Assembly: GCA_022559845.1 (NCBI GenBank)
Contig: CM040123.1
Span: forward strand, 295,232,642 to 295,296,641
Length of the DNA: 64,000 bases
Direction of reading: 5' to 3'
Origin: Amorphophallus konjac
Taxonomy: Eukaryota > Streptophyta > Magnoliopsida > Alismatales > Araceae
Shown: positions 1-11,988 of the stretch, piece after piece
Layout: each line of letters starts with the position of its first letter
Numbering within the stretch: the stretch's first letter is position 1
Made by a program: the position numbers and the translations under genes
Notes under the pieces: generated by a model
Database searches by the model: none
The model's input: only the letters and a program-made list of their open reading frames with translations
What the model was told of the DNA's origin: nothing

Positions 1-35
1 GTCAATGGCATTGCATCACCCAGGATAGATAATGA

Positions 36-150
36 GGACTCTCTATACCTGAGGCCCCTTTTGCTCATTTTTCTACCCCTGGGGACCGGCTTGGTCCGTC
101 CCTGCAACAGAGTGCCGAGACCTCTCCCCGGCTGATAGCCTAATTTTAGT
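36..150 (-). pseudogene. H1 G-patch-like linker between protease and RT
   Basis: The minus-strand translation gives LGYQPGRGLG followed by a basic stretch, resembling the glycine-rich linker of TAT/Ogre polyproteins between protease and reverse transcriptase. It is in a different frame from the protease segment (206-275), so a frameshift or decayed spacer separates them. The match is short and was made by eye. Confidence 0.5.
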
Positions 151-205
151 GTAAGGTCTAAACCCTTACGATCACTTATCTTGGGCTTCACCTAACATTG
201 ACCTA

Positions 206-275
206 CGTGATGACTGGCTTGCGTTGTGCGTAGGCCCATGGAAAGTTGAGATCTAGCATAGAGATAACTGGCCTA
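206..275 (-). pseudogene. H1 protease C-terminal continuation, beyond insertion A
   Basis: If element A and one TSD copy are removed, the minus-strand frame running through the H1 protease (10,028-10,709) continues without a break into this segment, until a TAG stop at 203-205. The new residues include NFPWAYAQRKP. The joined frame is good evidence that A inserted cleanly into an existing H1 coding region. Confidence 0.75.
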
Positions 276-1430
276 TGTAGATACGGTGGTTCAGGAAAAT
301 GGATCCAGAGGGGGGTGAATGGATTTTTCAACAAATACGCCCAAATCAAAATGATTGCAGAATAAAACCTTTGCCTACACTCAATTAAGTCGAATGAGAC
401 CACATACCTCTCTTCCTCAAAAAATTAAAAGTACTGGAGATAGATATCTCAAGGAATCGTGCAGACTCAACTCACAAATTCACTCACGGGACGAGAAGCA
501 CTAGGAAGCATGAGTTTCTATTAAGCAATCAGTCGAACACTTAACATCAATACTAAATTCAAAGTGAAATCACACAGGAAGGCTTCTGTCAGAGAACGCT
601 CAAACAACCAGTGTAGGGGGAGGGTCAAGAGATAGGTAAGTGTATGCCAAGCAAACCACGAGAGACATGTTTTTTAGGGGGTTCGGCCAGACCCAAAGTC
701 TGCCTACGTCCACCCCTCACTCTAACTAGAGTGAGGATTCCACTAGCAAGAGCTAGAACCAGCAGACTCGGTCTGCAACAGACGCTACCAAACAGCTTGC
801 AGATCGAGGGAGACAAATCCCTCAATAAGGTTCAGCAACTCACAGAGCCAGAACCGGAGGTGAACCTCCCTTCCTCCAAATCGGAGGGAACCCACTAGTG
901 GCACTCCACCACCAGTGACTGGAGACACCAACTCTCCCTTCTCCTGCAGCAGCAGAAGGAAACCCAGTGAGCAACACCCAGTTGCCCACAGCCAGAGGAC
1001 CAATCCTCCCTTCTCCTGAACACCAAGGAGGAGCCACGACCTCAAACCAGAGAATCGAAAAAACACTACTGGAAGATGGAAAGAGCAGACGAAAACCGGA
1101 AATAGAAACAAGAACAAAAATAGCTCCGAGGGAGCAACTTGGCTTGGATCTGATCCAGAGGCCAATACAACTCTGATCTTCAGGAAAGACTCTCTCTACC
1201 CTTCTCTATTATCTTCTCAGCTCGTTTCTCCTCCATTCTCTTTCTTTCTTGCTGCTCGCTCACTGGTTCTTCTTCTTCTTCTCTCTCAGCTCCTACTCTC
1301 TTCCATTCTTGCGCCTCACTCCTTTCTTTTCTCGATTGGGTTCTTCTTCTGCTGGATGCACTCTTTTTCAGATGGGCTCTAGCGGCACCCTTTTTCAGCA
1401 CACACACCCTTCTTCGAAGGGTAATGTAGC

Positions 1431-1440
1431 TTTATATAGG
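1431..1440 (-). promoter_or_regulatory. TATA box in A 3' LTR
   Basis: The minus strand reads CCTATATAAA. A short inverted repeat ACCCTTCTTCGAAGGGT lies just downstream (1406-1422), followed by a GA-rich leader. The same arrangement is present in the other LTR at 8530. It marks the U3/R junction. Confidence 0.65.
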
Positions 1441-1719
1441 AATAGGGGCTTCGTATGGATCAAGCAGCAGAACCCTATTGAAATTTCATTGGTCCACATG
1501 TTGAGAATAGAAAGTTCCTCTCCTTGGATCACATGCCTATCACTTGCCCCCTTTATCCACGAGCCAACTTTCTCCCATCTCAGAGGACACGTGCCTCTTC
1601 TGCAACCTAATTTGTTCCCTGCAAATAACAGAGTGTCGTTTTAGGATCACTTGTAGAATATTCAAGTTTATCACGTGGAAGTGCGGACCTTGTCTAGACC
1701 TTAGGCTTAATTAAACCAG

Positions 1720-2710
1720 ATGTGCACTGACTGTGAAATGCGTAAGCAGACCTATGTACAGACCTTGTAAGAACTTGCACCGAGTTCTGCTTAGTGTAAT
1801 GCATGGAGTTTTCCTATGTAAAGTGCTGCACAAACCTACAGGTCGGTGAAAAGATTGCACCGAGGCAGAAGATGCAGTGACCTTTACAAGCTAGGTGCAA
1901 AGATTGCACCGAGGTGTTATCTACACCGACCCCACAAGGCAAACTGTGCACCAACCTGGTGAATGGCTTAGGCATATTTATGCATGGACCTTGTGAGTGC
2001 TTTATACAGGAACTTACACAGACGATGTATGGTGACACAAAGCGTGCACTGACCTAAATCTGCACCGACTAGGAAGCTCGTGTACACAAGATCTGCACCG
2101 AGTTCATTTTTATACCTTAAACAAAATATGCACCGACTCTAACATGCATGCATATGCATTGGCCTATATTAACATGCTACAGGACTTGCACCGACTCTAG
2201 GCCACATGTGAGGCGCACTATAAGACACACCTCCTATATGCATTAGAAAAAGATGTACCGAGGCAAACTTACACCGACCTCTATATGAGTAAGTGAAAGT
2301 ATGCACTGAGTCAAAGTTTGCACTGACCTCAAATAGTGATTGCACCGACCCTACAATGCACTGACCTTGCTACATGCATTGACCTACACAGTGTTTGCAC
2401 CGAGCTCCTATATGTTCATGGACCTTCAGATCCTCAAGACAAAAACTTGCACCGAGTTTCAAATGTATGCAAACGGTGATATGCACTGAGCAAGGTGTGC
2501 ACTGACTTTAGATGTGCATTCTACAGTGTTTTGAATAGACTTTGAATGCAATAGAGCAAAACGTGCACCGAGTATATGAATGCATAGGGCTGAAATCTGC
2601 GCCGAGACAGAATAAGCACCGACCTCTTATATGCTTGGAAAAGACATGCATTGACCCAATGAGCAAAACTTGCACGGACTCTAGTATGCACAGACTTATA
2701 TGTTGCATTA
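1720..2710 (-). repeat. U3 array of TGCACCGA(C/G) motifs in A
   Basis: About 30 copies of a loose 9-mer centred on TGCACCGA(C/G) (plus-strand spelling), including TGCACTGAC and TGCATTGAC variants, occur at irregular 15-40 bp spacing. All lie upstream of the TATA box on the sense strand. The same array recurs in the other LTR at about 8820-9800. Irregular spacing argues against a simple satellite and suits a cluster of protein-binding sites, which is an inference. Confidence 0.75.
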
Positions 2711-2930
2711 GCCCAATGCATGCAGCATGAAAAATGCATCAATCCTGAGAAAAATATATATATCTTGCAAATGAATATGACGACAACATTAATGCGCAAA
2801 AATCAAGGCACAACAAACAATCCTCATCACTGCACAGTGTAATGACCAGATGCATCATCATTCAAACTTTCATACAAGCACATGATGACTCATAGTGTTT
2901 GCTATCATCAAAATCATAGGAGCACAACCA

Positions 2931-2945
2931 TCTCCCCCTTTTTGA
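2931..2945 (-). other. Element A primary polypurine tract
   Basis: TCTCCCCCTTTTTG on the plus strand is AAAAAGGGGGAGA on the sense strand, directly next to the 3' LTR. This is the expected plus-strand primer site. The downstream GATGATGGCAATA is shared with element B at the same place. Confidence 0.8.
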
Positions 2946-4952
2946 TGATGGCAATACTATGACATGAGAGTAAAGCAAGATAAAGATGCAGACACGCATG
3001 TCAAACCATGTCAAACTTCTTCTCCCCCTTTGACGTCATCAAAAAGAAAGTAGTTTGATACGAGAAATACAAACATGCATGATATGAAGGAATCAAAATC
3101 TCCCCCTGAGCTAAAAGGCATAATAAAACGCTTTCTCAATAATACACATGTTGGATGAATGAATCAAATCAGCAAAACACAGGGACAAACAAAGATGAAA
3201 TAGGCCCATGACAAATTCTATGGGACTAGCTGACACCAATGGAGACAAATTTCTGGAAGAACAAGGATAATCAGAATGAGCAGGGTTAGTCATACAGTTC
3301 AAGAAATACTTATGCTCCCCCTGAAATCAAGACAGGGTGAAGATTAGTCAGTGAGCAATGATAAAGACTAACCACAGGGTTTACAATGAGGTTCAATCAA
3401 GCTTTTCAATAAGATACCAAAAACACAAATCTAAGAGAGTGAATATTTCAAAGTCTTCCATTATAAGGGCTTATGAATGAACTTTATTAATCAGCATAGT
3501 TTAAACATGATGCATATACAGTTTGTCAAAAAGTTCTTTACTCATATCTGAGTTCAGATTTAATAAAAGTGCACCAAGCCCTCATGCTAACATGTTGATT
3601 AACCTCCCTACATCTTACTCAATCCATTTCAATGACTTCTTTAAGAAAAAAATAATCATGAGTATTGAGGTTAAACAATTTGACATTTCTGAAAAATAAC
3701 CATTTGGGTTCAGCAGAGTTTTCATTTCTTTTCATTTTCAGAACAGTCAAGAATAATTCTTGCCTTCCGTCGTAAAGGTAGACATTGATTAAACGTTAGT
3801 ACCCCTAGCTTACTCAGCAGAATATACCATTCTGTTTCAGGTATAGATATCACCTTTTTGCGTAAGGGTACACGTTTACCAGACGTAGGTACCCCTCGAT
3901 ACTCAGTGAGACTAACCTTTGTTAATTTTCTGAACAGAGTTAGCTAAGAAGCATCATGACTTTGGGTCCATTGTCTTTGACAAGGATCCTAGTTTCTCAG
4001 CGCATTTAGCCATTGCTCTGCCATTTACATTACAGAAATAACATTTAGATACAGGTACCCATAAGGTTTTGAAAGAGAAGACTTGTTTAAAGGTAATACA
4101 AATATCATGTATTTCAACCAAAAAGGTCATGATATCAAAATTGCAGATTATAGAAGGTTTTTCAAGGTATAACATGAAATAGTTGGTTAAAGTTTATTAA
4201 AAAAGAACTGATTCAGATATTTTCATGGCATTTAAGAGGCAAGCTGAAAATACATTAAACTCAAACCAATTTGATCTTTTCAGAACATTCATAGTTCCAT
4301 ATAATGGAAGATTCCTAGTATAGATGTTTTTCAGATTTATAAATGAGGTATACATTTTGAGATCTTCCTGAATTTCAGATTGAAGAGAAGAGAGATTCAG
4401 ATTGAAGAAGGAACAACTCAATTCAAGGAGGTGAGCAAACAATTCAGACTAGGACAAGAGCTCCCCCTAAGAGTATGCATGGCTATTGCTCTTTTTGGTA
4501 TTTTTAATATGGATGCTATGCAATAAACAAAGTGTATGAGAATGCATTGAACCATCACATGTGACATGAAGACCATTCAGGAGAGGTTTAAACTAACCAA
4601 ATATGTGTGAAGCACATAAATTATCTAGACAGACTCCCCTTATCTATATGCCAAACGAAACATATGCATGACGCACAACCAATGCAATAATCAAATGAAG
4701 AAATAAACATTTAAGCATGAAGGTTCTAACTAACAGATCAGGAATGGTATTTAGCTATCTAAAAGGAATTCAAATTACCAAACCTGTAGAGAGCAAAATT
4801 TGGGCTTTTACCATACTCAGGTGTCTTGGCTTATTGAACTCCCCCTTTTTGTTTCCAAGGGACTCCTGCAAAACAAAAATCTTATTTTGGAGTTTTAGGT
4901 ACCCAAGAATTCTTGGGTCTCGAAATGTTAGTGCCACTATCTAAGGAGCCTT
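2946..4952 (-). other. Element A 3' non-coding region with extra PPT-like tracts
   Basis: This stretch of about 2 kb between gag and the PPT has no convincing reading frame. It holds further CTCCCCCT tracts near 3022, 3101, 3315 and 4460, one followed by TTTGACGTCATCAAAAAG, a block also found in B and C. Two weakly conserved copies of the A/B/C block lie around 3767-3835 and 3852-3912, followed by a CATTGCTCTG box at 4011-4020. Multiple PPTs are a described trait of Sireviruses. Confidence 0.6.
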
Positions 4953-7276
4953 TCAGAAGTCTTGGGCTTTCAGATCATCATATTTCATAAGATGACAATT
5001 ATCCATAGAATGTCCAAACCGACCACAATAATGGCAAGATGAAGTAGATTTTAAACTCCTTTCATGCACATTGGTATTAACATGGAATCTAAGCGCATGT
5101 TCATGAAAGTTTCTGTATTTATCATGGAGGATATTTCTTTTATTGCCCCCAAACACATTCTCATTCACAGGAAATCTGGGATATTTAAAGTTCACATTTC
5201 TTCCCTAGACATACCAACAGTCCTTGACTGTATGGCCAAACTTCCGACAATTAAAACAAGATGAGTAGTTTCTCTTTTTAATGACAGACCAGCATTCACT
5301 AGCCAGATGGCCTGAGTTCCAGCAATTGAAGCACTTAGAAGATTTTCTTTTGAAAGCAAATTCATCTCTACCGAAGGCATTCTGATTTGCAGGGAACCTA
5401 ACATGTTTAGAGTGAACTTTTCCCTGAGCATTCCAGTAATGGGCAGCAATGTGGCCCATCTTGCCACAATGAAAACATTGAATTTTCTTATTTTGAAATC
5501 CATGATTCTTGAGATGAGTTTTTTTAGTATGCATTTTACTGGCATTTAGATCATCTAATTCCATTAATTCACATTCATGCATTTGATGATCGACCTTGTG
5601 ACAGTAATGACATGCCATGGTTTTCTTGCATGCATATGTGTATGTGGGTGATTTATGAACATCATGCACAGGGGTGGCAGAGTCCTTTTTGTTCTTTTCT
5701 TTTTGTTTTTCAGTTGTCTTCGTGGATTTTTGTTCAAAAAATTGGAAGATAGATGAGCTCGGAGAGTTGTGAGGAGCAGAACTAGAGACAAAAGATGTTT
5801 GAGGTTTATTTTTATAGTTCTTTTCATCTGCAGGGTTATAGCCCAACCCTTCCTTCTGAAAATTAACCTTTGTTCCAAGAATCTTGTTCAGATTGTCCTT
5901 ACCTTTGACAAATTTTGATAGAGAATTTTTTAAATCTTGAATCTTGGAATTTAAGGCAACAATATTAACCTCATATCTGGACAGGTCAGTTTCACAGGAA
6001 ATTACTTGTTGATGTAAGGCATCGTTCAGACTTTTGAGTTTTTTAATTTCCTATTTTAAATTTGTTTCATTGTCAGCTTCGACTTCTTTTATGACACTGT
6101 TGTAGCCCTGCCCTTCCTTCCTGGCATTAGCCTTGACTCCTACCAGCTTGTCAAGATTCTCTTGCTCATCAACAAATTTAGGTAAGGACTCGTTAAGATC
6201 ATCAACTTCTTGTCGAAGGGATGTAATAGTAAGTTCATATTCAACTATTTTCTCTTCACAGGAAGTGACATTTCCACTCAACATTTGGTTGATGATTTTT
6301 AGGCTCTCAATTTCTTGTTCAGCATCCACCAACCTATCAGAATTGTTCATGCTCACGTACTTACCTTTTTCAATTGTCAATAGTCTATCTAACAGCGTGG
6401 TGTTTAGATGTTTCAGCTTGTTAATTTTCTCTTTCAGTTTACTATTTTGCTCCTGCAGTTCATCATCAAACACCAACTCACATAAGGAAGTCTGACATTC
6501 ATTGAACACTTCTTGTTGATTTTCTGATTGAAATTTGTCAAGGTTTTTCCGAAGCTCTAAGTTTGTAGCTTTAACATCCTCCAGCTCTTCGGAGATCAGT
6601 CTATTTTCACTTTCTAGACTCATTGTCCTATGTTCAGATTCCTGAACCTAGTTTTTGAGTTTATTGTCTTCAGATTTTAGATAATCAAGCTCAGAGCTAA
6701 GAAAATCAAGATATGTCAGTTGTCTTCTAAGAACACCATTTTCAGTTTTCAGTGTTTCATAGTCCTCTATTAAGGATTCAACTTTTTCAAATTTTTAAGT
6801 TTCCTTTTTAGAGTTTTATTCTGGTTTCTCAGCATTTCAAAAGACTCTAACAGCTTAGCATATGCATCTTCCCAGTCTTCTAAAGTAAAAGAAGAGAAAG
6901 GATTGTTTACCTCTTCTTCATCCTTGCCTTCATTTTGATCTTCGCTTTGATCATTGCCATCTGCCACCAGACACTTATTTTTACTATTCCAATGAATTGC
7001 TGTCATTTCGTCCAAGACCTCCTTGGCGGACCTGCAATCACGGATATGTGAAAATTTTTCAGTATTTATGGCGTTTCTCAAAATACTTAGAACTCTAATA
7101 TTCTCAACATTTTTCATCCTATGTTTATCTATCCATTTGGACACATCTTTAGGCAGTTTGTGTGGTCCTTTGGAAATAAGGTTCCAGAGGTTGGGATTCA
7201 CTGCATTTATAGACGTGCACACATTGCCTAGCCAGGTAGGGAAATCAGACCCATTAAACACACAAGGATGAGCCAT
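4953..7276 (-). pseudogene. Element A gag-like gene: Copia gag N-terminus, coiled coil, five zinc knuckles
   Basis: The likely start is the ATG at 7276 (MAHPCVFNGSDF), because element B begins the same way (MAHP). Order of parts: a Copia gag N-domain with W-L-K-P-W motifs (about 7276-6980), an acidic stretch, a long coiled coil (about 6850-5900), then five CCHC-type knuckles (5620-4990): CHYCHKVDHQMHEC, a second with its last Cys changed to Tyr (codon 5436-5438), CFNCWNSGHLASEC, CFNCRKFGHTVKDC and CHYCGRFGHSMDNC. Breaks: a frameshift near 6700-6770 and stops at 6051-6053 and 5205-5207. The protein should coat element RNA in virus-like particles. Five knuckles exceed the one or two usual for Copia gag. 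There is no protease after it. Confidence 0.8.
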
Positions 7277-7380
7277 AGGTGAATCGAAAGCAATCGACCA
7301 AGAATGATAAATGACCAATCGAAGAAGCACTGAGAGTCACAGGACCTACTGCAGATCATTGGATCTGTAGAGCCAATAAC

Positions 7381-7394
7381 CCTCTTTGATACCA
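7381..7394 (-). other. Element A primer binding site
   Basis: The minus strand reads TGGTATCAAAGAGG two bases after the 5' LTR end. It matches the initiator tRNA-Met complement TGGTATCAGAGC with a G-to-A change. B, C and D have the same two-base spacer, and T has the same PBS type. Confidence 0.8.
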
Positions 7395-7396
7395 AT

Positions 7397-10027
7397 TGTA
7401 GATACGGTGGCGCAGGGAAATGGATCTAGAGGGGGGTGAATGGATCTTTCAACAAATATGTCCAAATAGAAATGATTGCGGAATAAAACCTTTGCCTACA
7501 CTCAATTAAGTCGAATGAGACCACAGACCTCTCTTCCTCAGGAAATTAAAAGTGCTGGAGATAGATATCTCAAGGAATAGTGCAGACTCAACTCATAAAT
7601 TTGCTCACGGGACGAGAAGCACTAGAAAGCATAAGTTTCTATTAAGCAATCAATCGAACACTTAACATCAATACTAAATTCAAAGTGAAATCACACAGGA
7701 AGGCTTCTGTCAGAGAACGCTCAAACAACCAGTGTAGGGGGAGGGTCAAGAGATAGGTAAGTGTACGCCAAGCAAACCACGAGAGACAGGTTTTTTAGGT
7801 GGTTCGGCCAGACCCACAGCCTGCCTACGTCCACCCCTCACTCTAACTAGAGTGAGGATTCCACTCGAAAGAGCTAGAACCAGCAGACTCAGTCTGTAAC
7901 AGACGCTGCCAAACAGCTTGGAGACCGAGGGAGACAAATCCCTCAATAAGGTTCAGCAACTCACAGAGCCATAACCGGAGGCGAACCTCCCTTCTTCCAA
8001 ACCGGAGGGAACCCACGAGTGGCACTCCACCACCAGTGACCGGAGAGACCAACTCTCCCTTCTCCTACAGTAGCAGAAGGAAACCCAGTGAGCAACACCC
8101 AGTTACCCACAGCCAGAGGACAAATCCTCCCTTCTCCTAAACACCCAGGAGGAGCCACGACCTCAAACCAGAGAATCGAAAAAACACTACTGGAAGATGG
8201 AAAGAGCAGACGAAAACCAAAAACAGAAACAAGAACAAAAATAGCACCGAGGGAGCAACTTGGCTTGGATCTGATCCAGAGGCCAATACAACTCTGATCT
8301 TCAGGAAAGACTCTCTCTACCCTTCTCTATTCTCTTCTCAACTCGTTTCTCCTCCTTTCTCTTTCTTTCTTGCTGCTCACTCACTGGTTCTTCTTCTTCT
8401 TCTCTCTCAGCTCCCACTCTCTTCCATTCTTGCGCCTCACTCTTTTCTTTTCTTGATTGGGTTCTTCTTCTGCTGGATGCACTCTTTATCCGATGGGCAC
8501 ACACACCCTTCTTCGAAGGGTAATGTAGCTTTATATAGGAAAAGGGGCTTCATATGGATCAAGCAGTAGAACCCTACTGAAATTTCATTGGTCCACGTGT
8601 TGAGAATAGAAAGTTCCTCTCCTCGGATCACATGCCTATCACTTGCCCCCTTTATCCACGAGCCAGCTTTCTCCCATCTCAGAGGACACGTGCCTCTTCT
8701 GCAACCTAATTTGTTCCATGCAAAAGACAGAGTGTCGTTTTAGGATCACTTGCAGAATATTCGAGTTTATCACGTGGAAGTGCGGACCTTTTCCAGACCT
8801 TAGGCTTAGTTAAACCAGATGTGCACTGACCGTGAAATGCGTAAGCAGACATATGCACAGACCTTGTAAGAACTTGCACTGAGTTCTGCTTAGTGTAATG
8901 CATGGAGTTGCCTATGTAAAGTGCTGCACAAACCTACAGGTCGGTGCAAAGATTGCACCGAGGCAGAAGATGCAGTGACCTTTACAAGCTAGGTGCAAAG
9001 ATTACACCGAGGTGTTATCTGCACCGACCCCACAAGGCAAACTGTGCACCAACCTGGTGAATGCCTTAGGCATATTTATGCATGGACCTTGTGAGTGCTT
9101 TATACAGGAACTTACACAGACGATGTATGGTGACACAAAGCGTGCACTAACCTAAATCTACACCGACTAGGAAGCTCGTGTACACAAGATCTGCACCGAG
9201 TTCATTTTTATACCTTAAACAAAATATGCACCGACTCTAACATGCATCCATATGCACTGGCCTATATTAACATGCTACAGGACTTGCACCGACTCTAGGC
9301 CACATGTGAGGCACACTATAAGACGCACCTCCTATATGCGTTAGAAAAAGATTTACTGAGGCAAACTTACACCGACCTCTATATGAGTAAGTGAAAGTAT
9401 GCACTGAGTCAAAGTTTACACTGACCTCAAACAGTGATTGCACCGACCCTACAATGCACTGACCTTGCTACATGCATTGACCTACACAGTGTTTGCACCG
9501 AGCTCCTATATTTTCATGGACCTTGAGATGCTCAAGATAAAAACTTGCACCGAGTTTCAAATGTACGCAAACGGTGATATGCACTGAGCAAGGTGTGCAC
9601 TGACTTTAGATGTGCATTCTACAGTGTTTTGAATAGACTTTGAATGCAATAGAGCAAAACGTGCACCGAGTATATGAATGCATAGGGCTGAAATCTGTGC
9701 CGAGACAGAATAAGCACCAACCTCTTATATGCTTGGAAAAGACATGCATTGACCCAATGAGCAAAACTTGCACGGACTCTAGTATGCACAGACTTATATG
9801 TTGCATTAGCCTAATGCATGCAGCATGAAAAATGCATCAATCCTGAGAAATATATATATATCTTGCAAATGAATATGACGACAACATTAATGCGCAAAAA
9901 TCAAGGCACAGCAAACAATCCTCATCAGTGCATAGTGTAATGACCAGATGGATCATCATTCAAACTTTCATACAAGCACATGATGACTCATAGTGTTTGC
10001 TATCATCAAAACCACAGGAGCACAACA
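7397..10027 (-). repeat. Element A 5' LTR
   Basis: This is the right-hand copy, about 2.63 kb, running TGTAGATACGG to CACAACA. Relative to the left copy it lacks about 22 bp near 8495 and carries scattered substitutions. The TATA box is at 8530-8539 and the TGCACCGA(C/G) array at about 8820-9800. It ends against the TSD copy GCCTA at 10,028-10,032. Confidence 0.9.
8530..8539 (-). promoter_or_regulatory. TATA box in A 5' LTR
   Basis: The minus strand reads CCTATATAAA. This is the copy that would drive the genomic transcript of A. Confidence 0.65.
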
Positions 10028-11988
10028 GCCTATTGCTGGGCCAGAGCGTCGGTAAAATCTTTTCGGAGATAGCTTCGATCGACTGGACCGTGGAGATGCT
10101 TTTGACTTTTACCACCCGACCCTGAAATGGGAATTTGAGGCATTGGTGGGCAGTCGACGGCACGACATTAAGATTATCAATCCACGGGCGACCCAAAATA
10201 GCTTTGAACATAGGGTCAATCTCGAGCACATAAAACTCAATAGGCATTGTCAATGGCCCGAGTTCTGCCTGGATAGTAACCACCCCATGACATGGCCTTC
10301 TTGAATTGTCATATGCTGCGATGGTAGTTGGGGTAGGCCTTAACAAATCTTCTGAAATATTGCATGCTCTCAAATTGCTCAAAAGACAAACATTGATAGA
10401 AGCCCCGGTGTCCACCCACGCCGCATCTATACTCACTTTGTTCAAAATGATAGAAATACATTGCGGCATCTCGTGAGCCTCGAGGGGTGCTAGCTCAGTT
10501 TCTGAGAATGTAATGGCCGGCCCCTTGGAAACTGTGGCCAGGGCGGTCGGTAAACTATCCACTGCCATGTCTTCATTAACCATAACCTTCTGCAGGAAGT
10601 TCTGCAAGGCATCTTGATGGAGTGTGGACCTCTTGATTAATTCTAGAATTGAAATCATTGTGGGCATCCGGTCCAGGTGATGTAGCAAGTCATATTTGGT
10701 ACCCGGCAATGGATCTACTTCCTCTTGATCAGCAGCCTATTGCAAGGACTGGGGATTGGGTGCAGATGCACCAGTTGTCGGGTAGTTTCGATGGAACAGA
10801 CGCCGGCTCTGAAGGGCAAGGTTCTAGGCTGGTGAGGTATCGGATGAGCTCAGGGTAAGTGGCTTGATTGGCCTAACGGGGTGGATAAGAGGCATGGCGA
10901 TAGCAATGGGGGAGACGGGGGTAGTGGAGATATTAACGGGTGCTGCCGAGAGGATAATGGGTGGAGGATTGGACGGCGGGGCGGCAACAACGGGCAGACA
11001 TTGTACTTGAGGGGGAGTGAGAATGAGCGGTATAATGGGGAAGGCGAATGGTAGGATGAGGGGTTTATGGGGAATGGCAGGCGTGGTTGGCATAGCGGTG
11101 GTGGCTTGATGGTTGTGCGGAAGGATCATAGGTGTGGGAGGCGGTGTTGAGGAAAAGGAATTGTGTCGATAGGTGTGATGGAGGGCCATAAGCCGCTGGG
11201 CATATGACTCATCATCATATGACCATCAGGTGTTGGGGGCCAGACGGTGAACAAGGGTCACTTGAGCCGGTGCTGGTGGTGAAGGATTCGGAGCGGGCGG
11301 ATGATTCAGCATGGGGTTTTGGTGGATCCCCAAATCTGTGCAGGATGCTGCTGCTGCGGTGGCTGTGGTTGCGGTGCTTGCTGCTGTGGTCTTGGCGCTT
11401 GTTTTCTTCTCTCCTTGATATCCATGATCACCCTGTGCATCTCGTCCCAGTCGATGCACTGCCCGTCATGTAAGTCAAAAACAAAGTCCCAGAACTGAAA
11501 ATAGCTCTCTATCATATGCTCGGGTTGCTGGTGGAATATGCAGTATCTGGACTAGTCCACGGTCGGGTTCCAATTAGGCCATTCTCAAGGAAGCTATAGT
11601 GCACCAATGGACATAAGAGCTGAGAAGATGTTCGGGAGGGTCTCAGGTAAAGGGGGATATTGAGCCCTCTTCTGAGCCGGGCGCTTAGGTGCATAGCCGT
11701 TGGGAGGTGGAACGTTATGGTACTGGGGCGGCTGTTGCGGCTGTTGTGGGGCGGAAAAAGTTGGCTGGGCATTTTGTGGAGCGGGAAACTGAGGATTGCG
11801 GGGAGGCTGTTGGAAGCGAGGTGGAGCAGATTGGTGCAAAAATGGGAAACTGACGGCTTTCACTTGTTCATTTGTTTGGACTCCTTCGGTAACAGGCCCT
11901 TGGGATTTCTTAGTGTATTTAGGTTTTTGGGCTTCAAATAGGCTATCGATGGGGGAGTCCTTGAACTGGGTTTGAATAAACCTAGCCC
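10028..11988 (-). pseudogene. H1 gag C-terminus and aspartic protease (TAT/Ogre Gypsy)
   Basis: From high to low coordinates: a gag C-terminal piece with PKRPAQKRAQYPPLPETLPN (about 11,710-11,600); a degenerate knuckle-like region with HMIESYFQFWDFVFDL (about 11,525-11,460); a Gln/Pro-rich and then Pro-rich linker (11,460-10,830); and a retropepsin (about 10,709-10,028) with the active site VDTGAS near 10,430, the flap region around AYDNSRR, and ILGRPW near 10,190. There are stops between these blocks and at least one frameshift near 11,190-11,300. The protease would process the Gag-Pol precursor. H2 (55,600-55,940) has a matching block in a different state of decay. Element A interrupts the 3' side and C the 5' side. 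Confidence 0.75.

Larger units (their letters stand above)
276..2930 (-). repeat. Element A 3' LTR
   Basis: This is the left-hand copy. Because the element is on the minus strand, low coordinates are U5/R and high coordinates are U3. Recognisable parts are the shared Sirevirus-like LTR palindrome (near 700-735), a purine-rich sense leader (about 1190-1330), a hairpin (1406-1422), a TATA box (1431-1440) and a roughly 1-kb array of TGCACCGA(C/G) motifs (1720-2710). The exact right end is uncertain by a few bases, because this copy reads CACAACCA where the other reads CACAACA. Confidence 0.85.
276..10027 (-). mobile_element. Element A: gag-only Copia (Sirevirus-like) LTR retrotransposon, TSD GCCTA
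   Basis: The two direct repeats (276-2930 and 7397-10,027) both begin TGTAGATACGGTGG and end near CACAACA. GCCTA occurs immediately before (271-275) and after (10,028-10,032), so this is an intact insertion. A PBS resembling the initiator tRNA-Met end adjoins the right LTR and a PPT adjoins the left one, which fixes the minus orientation. The 4.5-kb interior holds one gag-like gene and about 2 kb of non-coding DNA. No protease, integrase, RT or RNase H is recognisable. I infer a non-autonomous element mobilised in trans. It is inserted in the H1 protease region. Confidence 0.9.

Noticed and set aside
785..1165. 126-codon minus-strand frame in the A LTR
   Set aside because: It lies in R/U5, has no recognisable domain, and its counterpart in the other LTR (7,843-8,158) is broken up.
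1720..2710. A CRISPR-like array
   Set aside because: The repeated words are only 9-11 bp, irregularly spaced and variable, in a plant retrotransposon LTR with no associated genes.
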